From an uncultured Eubacteriales bacterium (GTDB lineage: Bacteria > Bacillota > Clostridia > Oscillospirales > CAG-272): 5,509 bases of DNA. Positions 5,081 through 5,509 of the stretch are shown piece by piece. The DNA is taken from contig URMC01000096.1 in NCBI GenBank assembly GCA_900548735.1, forward strand, positions 1 through 5,509, written 5' to 3'. The notes under the pieces are model-generated. The model made no database searches. It saw nothing but the letters and a program-made list of their open reading frames with translations, and had not been told where the DNA came from. Both the position numbers and the translations under genes were made by a program. Position 1 is the first letter of the stretch. Each line of letters starts with the position of its first letter.

Positions 5081-5365
5081 ATGTTTGTAAAAAATCTGGC
5101 GCTTGCCGGGCTTTTTGACCAATATGCCCCTCTGCTGGGTGAGCGGCACCGCACGGTGTTTGACCTTTATTATAATCAGGATCTGTCTCTCGGCGAAATT
5201 GCCGAGATGGTCGGCATTTCAAGGCTTCATCATTCAGAGCGTGCAAGCGAAACCGAGCGTGCCGCCGCGCGATTGCTGACACTGGCGGAAAATGACCCGG
5301 AGCTTTTTGCCGCGGCAAAGGCTCTTGTGGATGCCACCGGGATGTTGCCCGGGGGCGGCGAATAA
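5081..5365 (+). CDS. ylxM: YlxM-type helix-turn-helix protein associated with the signal recognition particle, divergent recognition helix
   Basis: From the ATG at 5081 the product is 94 residues; a TTG at 5054 would add nine unlikely residues. The N-terminal part fits YlxM/p13-like proteins: LFDQYAPLLGERHRTVFDLYYNQDLSLGEIAEMVGISR (11-48), a sigma-70 region 4-like helix-turn-helix. Its position immediately before ffh is the conserved genomic location of the family, in which members are linked to signal recognition particle function. After GISR, relatives usually continue Q-A/G-V then a helix of the D-x-I-K-R type. Here the protein reads LHHSERASETERAAARLL, apparently two or three residues short in the recognition helix. 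Neither other frame restores a better match, so this is not a simple frameshift. The C-terminus (about 66-94) ends in a Gly-rich LPGGGE. The family call is solid; the altered helix is the odd point. Confidence 0.85.
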   Translation: MFVKNLALAGLFDQYAPLLGERHRTVFDLYYNQDLSLGEIAEMVGISRLHHSERASETERAAARLLTLAENDPELFAAAKALVDATGMLPGGGE

Positions 5366-5382
5366 AAGAAAGGCGGTATTGA

Positions 5383-5509
5383 ATGTTCCAGAGCTTAAGC
5401 GAAAAATTGAGTAACGCCTTTAAGTTTTTCAAAAACAAAGGCAAGCTGACCGAGGCGGACGTAAAAGCCGGGATGCGCGAGATTAAAATGGCGCTATTGG
5501 AGGCGGACG
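5383..5509 (+). CDS. ffh: Signal recognition particle GTPase Ffh, N-terminal fragment (3' end outside window)
   Basis: The first 42 codons are present and run off the right edge. The sequence begins MFQSLSEKLSNAFKFF and continues NKGKLTEADVKAGMRE then IKMALLEAD. It matches the start of the Ffh N-domain, a four-helix bundle with the conserved GK-hydrophobic-[TS]-E-x-D-V and ALLEADV segments. Ffh binds signal sequences and 4.5S/6S RNA and targets ribosomes to the membrane with FtsY. The GTPase G domain and methionine-rich M domain lie outside the window. AGGCGG at 5371-5376, six bases before the ATG, is a good ribosome binding site. The gene starts 17 bases after the ylxM stop and shares its promoter. 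Confidence 0.95.
   Translation, partial: MFQSLSEKLSNAFKFFKNKGKLTEADVKAGMREIKMALLEAD

Noticed and set aside
4920..5444. 174-residue - strand reading frame
   Set aside because: It runs through both divergent promoters and antisense to ylxM and the start of ffh; its product looks like non-coding translation.

Overview
The window reads as chromosomal DNA from a Clostridia-type Firmicute, most likely a gut Oscillospiraceae/Ruminococcaceae-like lineage. This is inferred from the rpsF-ssb-rpsR block beside a divergent ylxM-ffh pair, strong AGGAGG-type ribosome binding sites, consensus sigma-A promoters, and the style of the signalling proteins. No organism can be named from the sequence alone.

Left part (1-3488, + strand): a tightly packed signalling operon whose promoter lies outside the window. 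It holds (i) the last 47 codons of a protein resembling the C-terminus of an HD/HD-GYP-type response regulator, (ii) a lipoprotein of the amino-acid-type solute-binding family (SBP_bac_3), (iii) a 719-residue membrane hybrid histidine kinase with sensor, HisKA, HATPase and receiver domains, and (iv) a free-standing Hpt protein. The junctions are ATGA, a 14-base overlap and a 17-base gap. Together they give the parts of a His-Asp-His-Asp phosphorelay. The order and the absence of a permease suggest that the binding protein feeds a sensor rather than a transporter. BvgS/EvgS-type kinases carry comparable modules in one polypeptide; here they are separate genes.

Middle (3489-3600): convergent intergenic space with an 18-bp perfect inverted repeat that lacks a U-tract, then a classic bidirectional intrinsic terminator serving the signalling operon (+) and the ribosomal operon (-).

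Right-middle (3601-4958, - strand): rpsF, ssb and rpsR transcribed right to left from a near-perfect sigma-A promoter through a leader of about 100 nt. The leader contains hairpins and may be the S6:S18 autoregulatory RNA. S6 has a 40-residue Ala/Glu/Pro/Val-rich acidic tail. SSB has the DDDLPF interaction tip. S18 is the cysteine-containing, zinc-type form.

Right end (5013-5509, + strand): a divergent consensus promoter drives ylxM, a small helix-turn-helix SRP-associated protein with an unusual, apparently shortened recognition helix, and then ffh, whose first 42 codons are in the window. The AT-rich stretch between the two divergent promoters (about 4960-5012) contains no gene.
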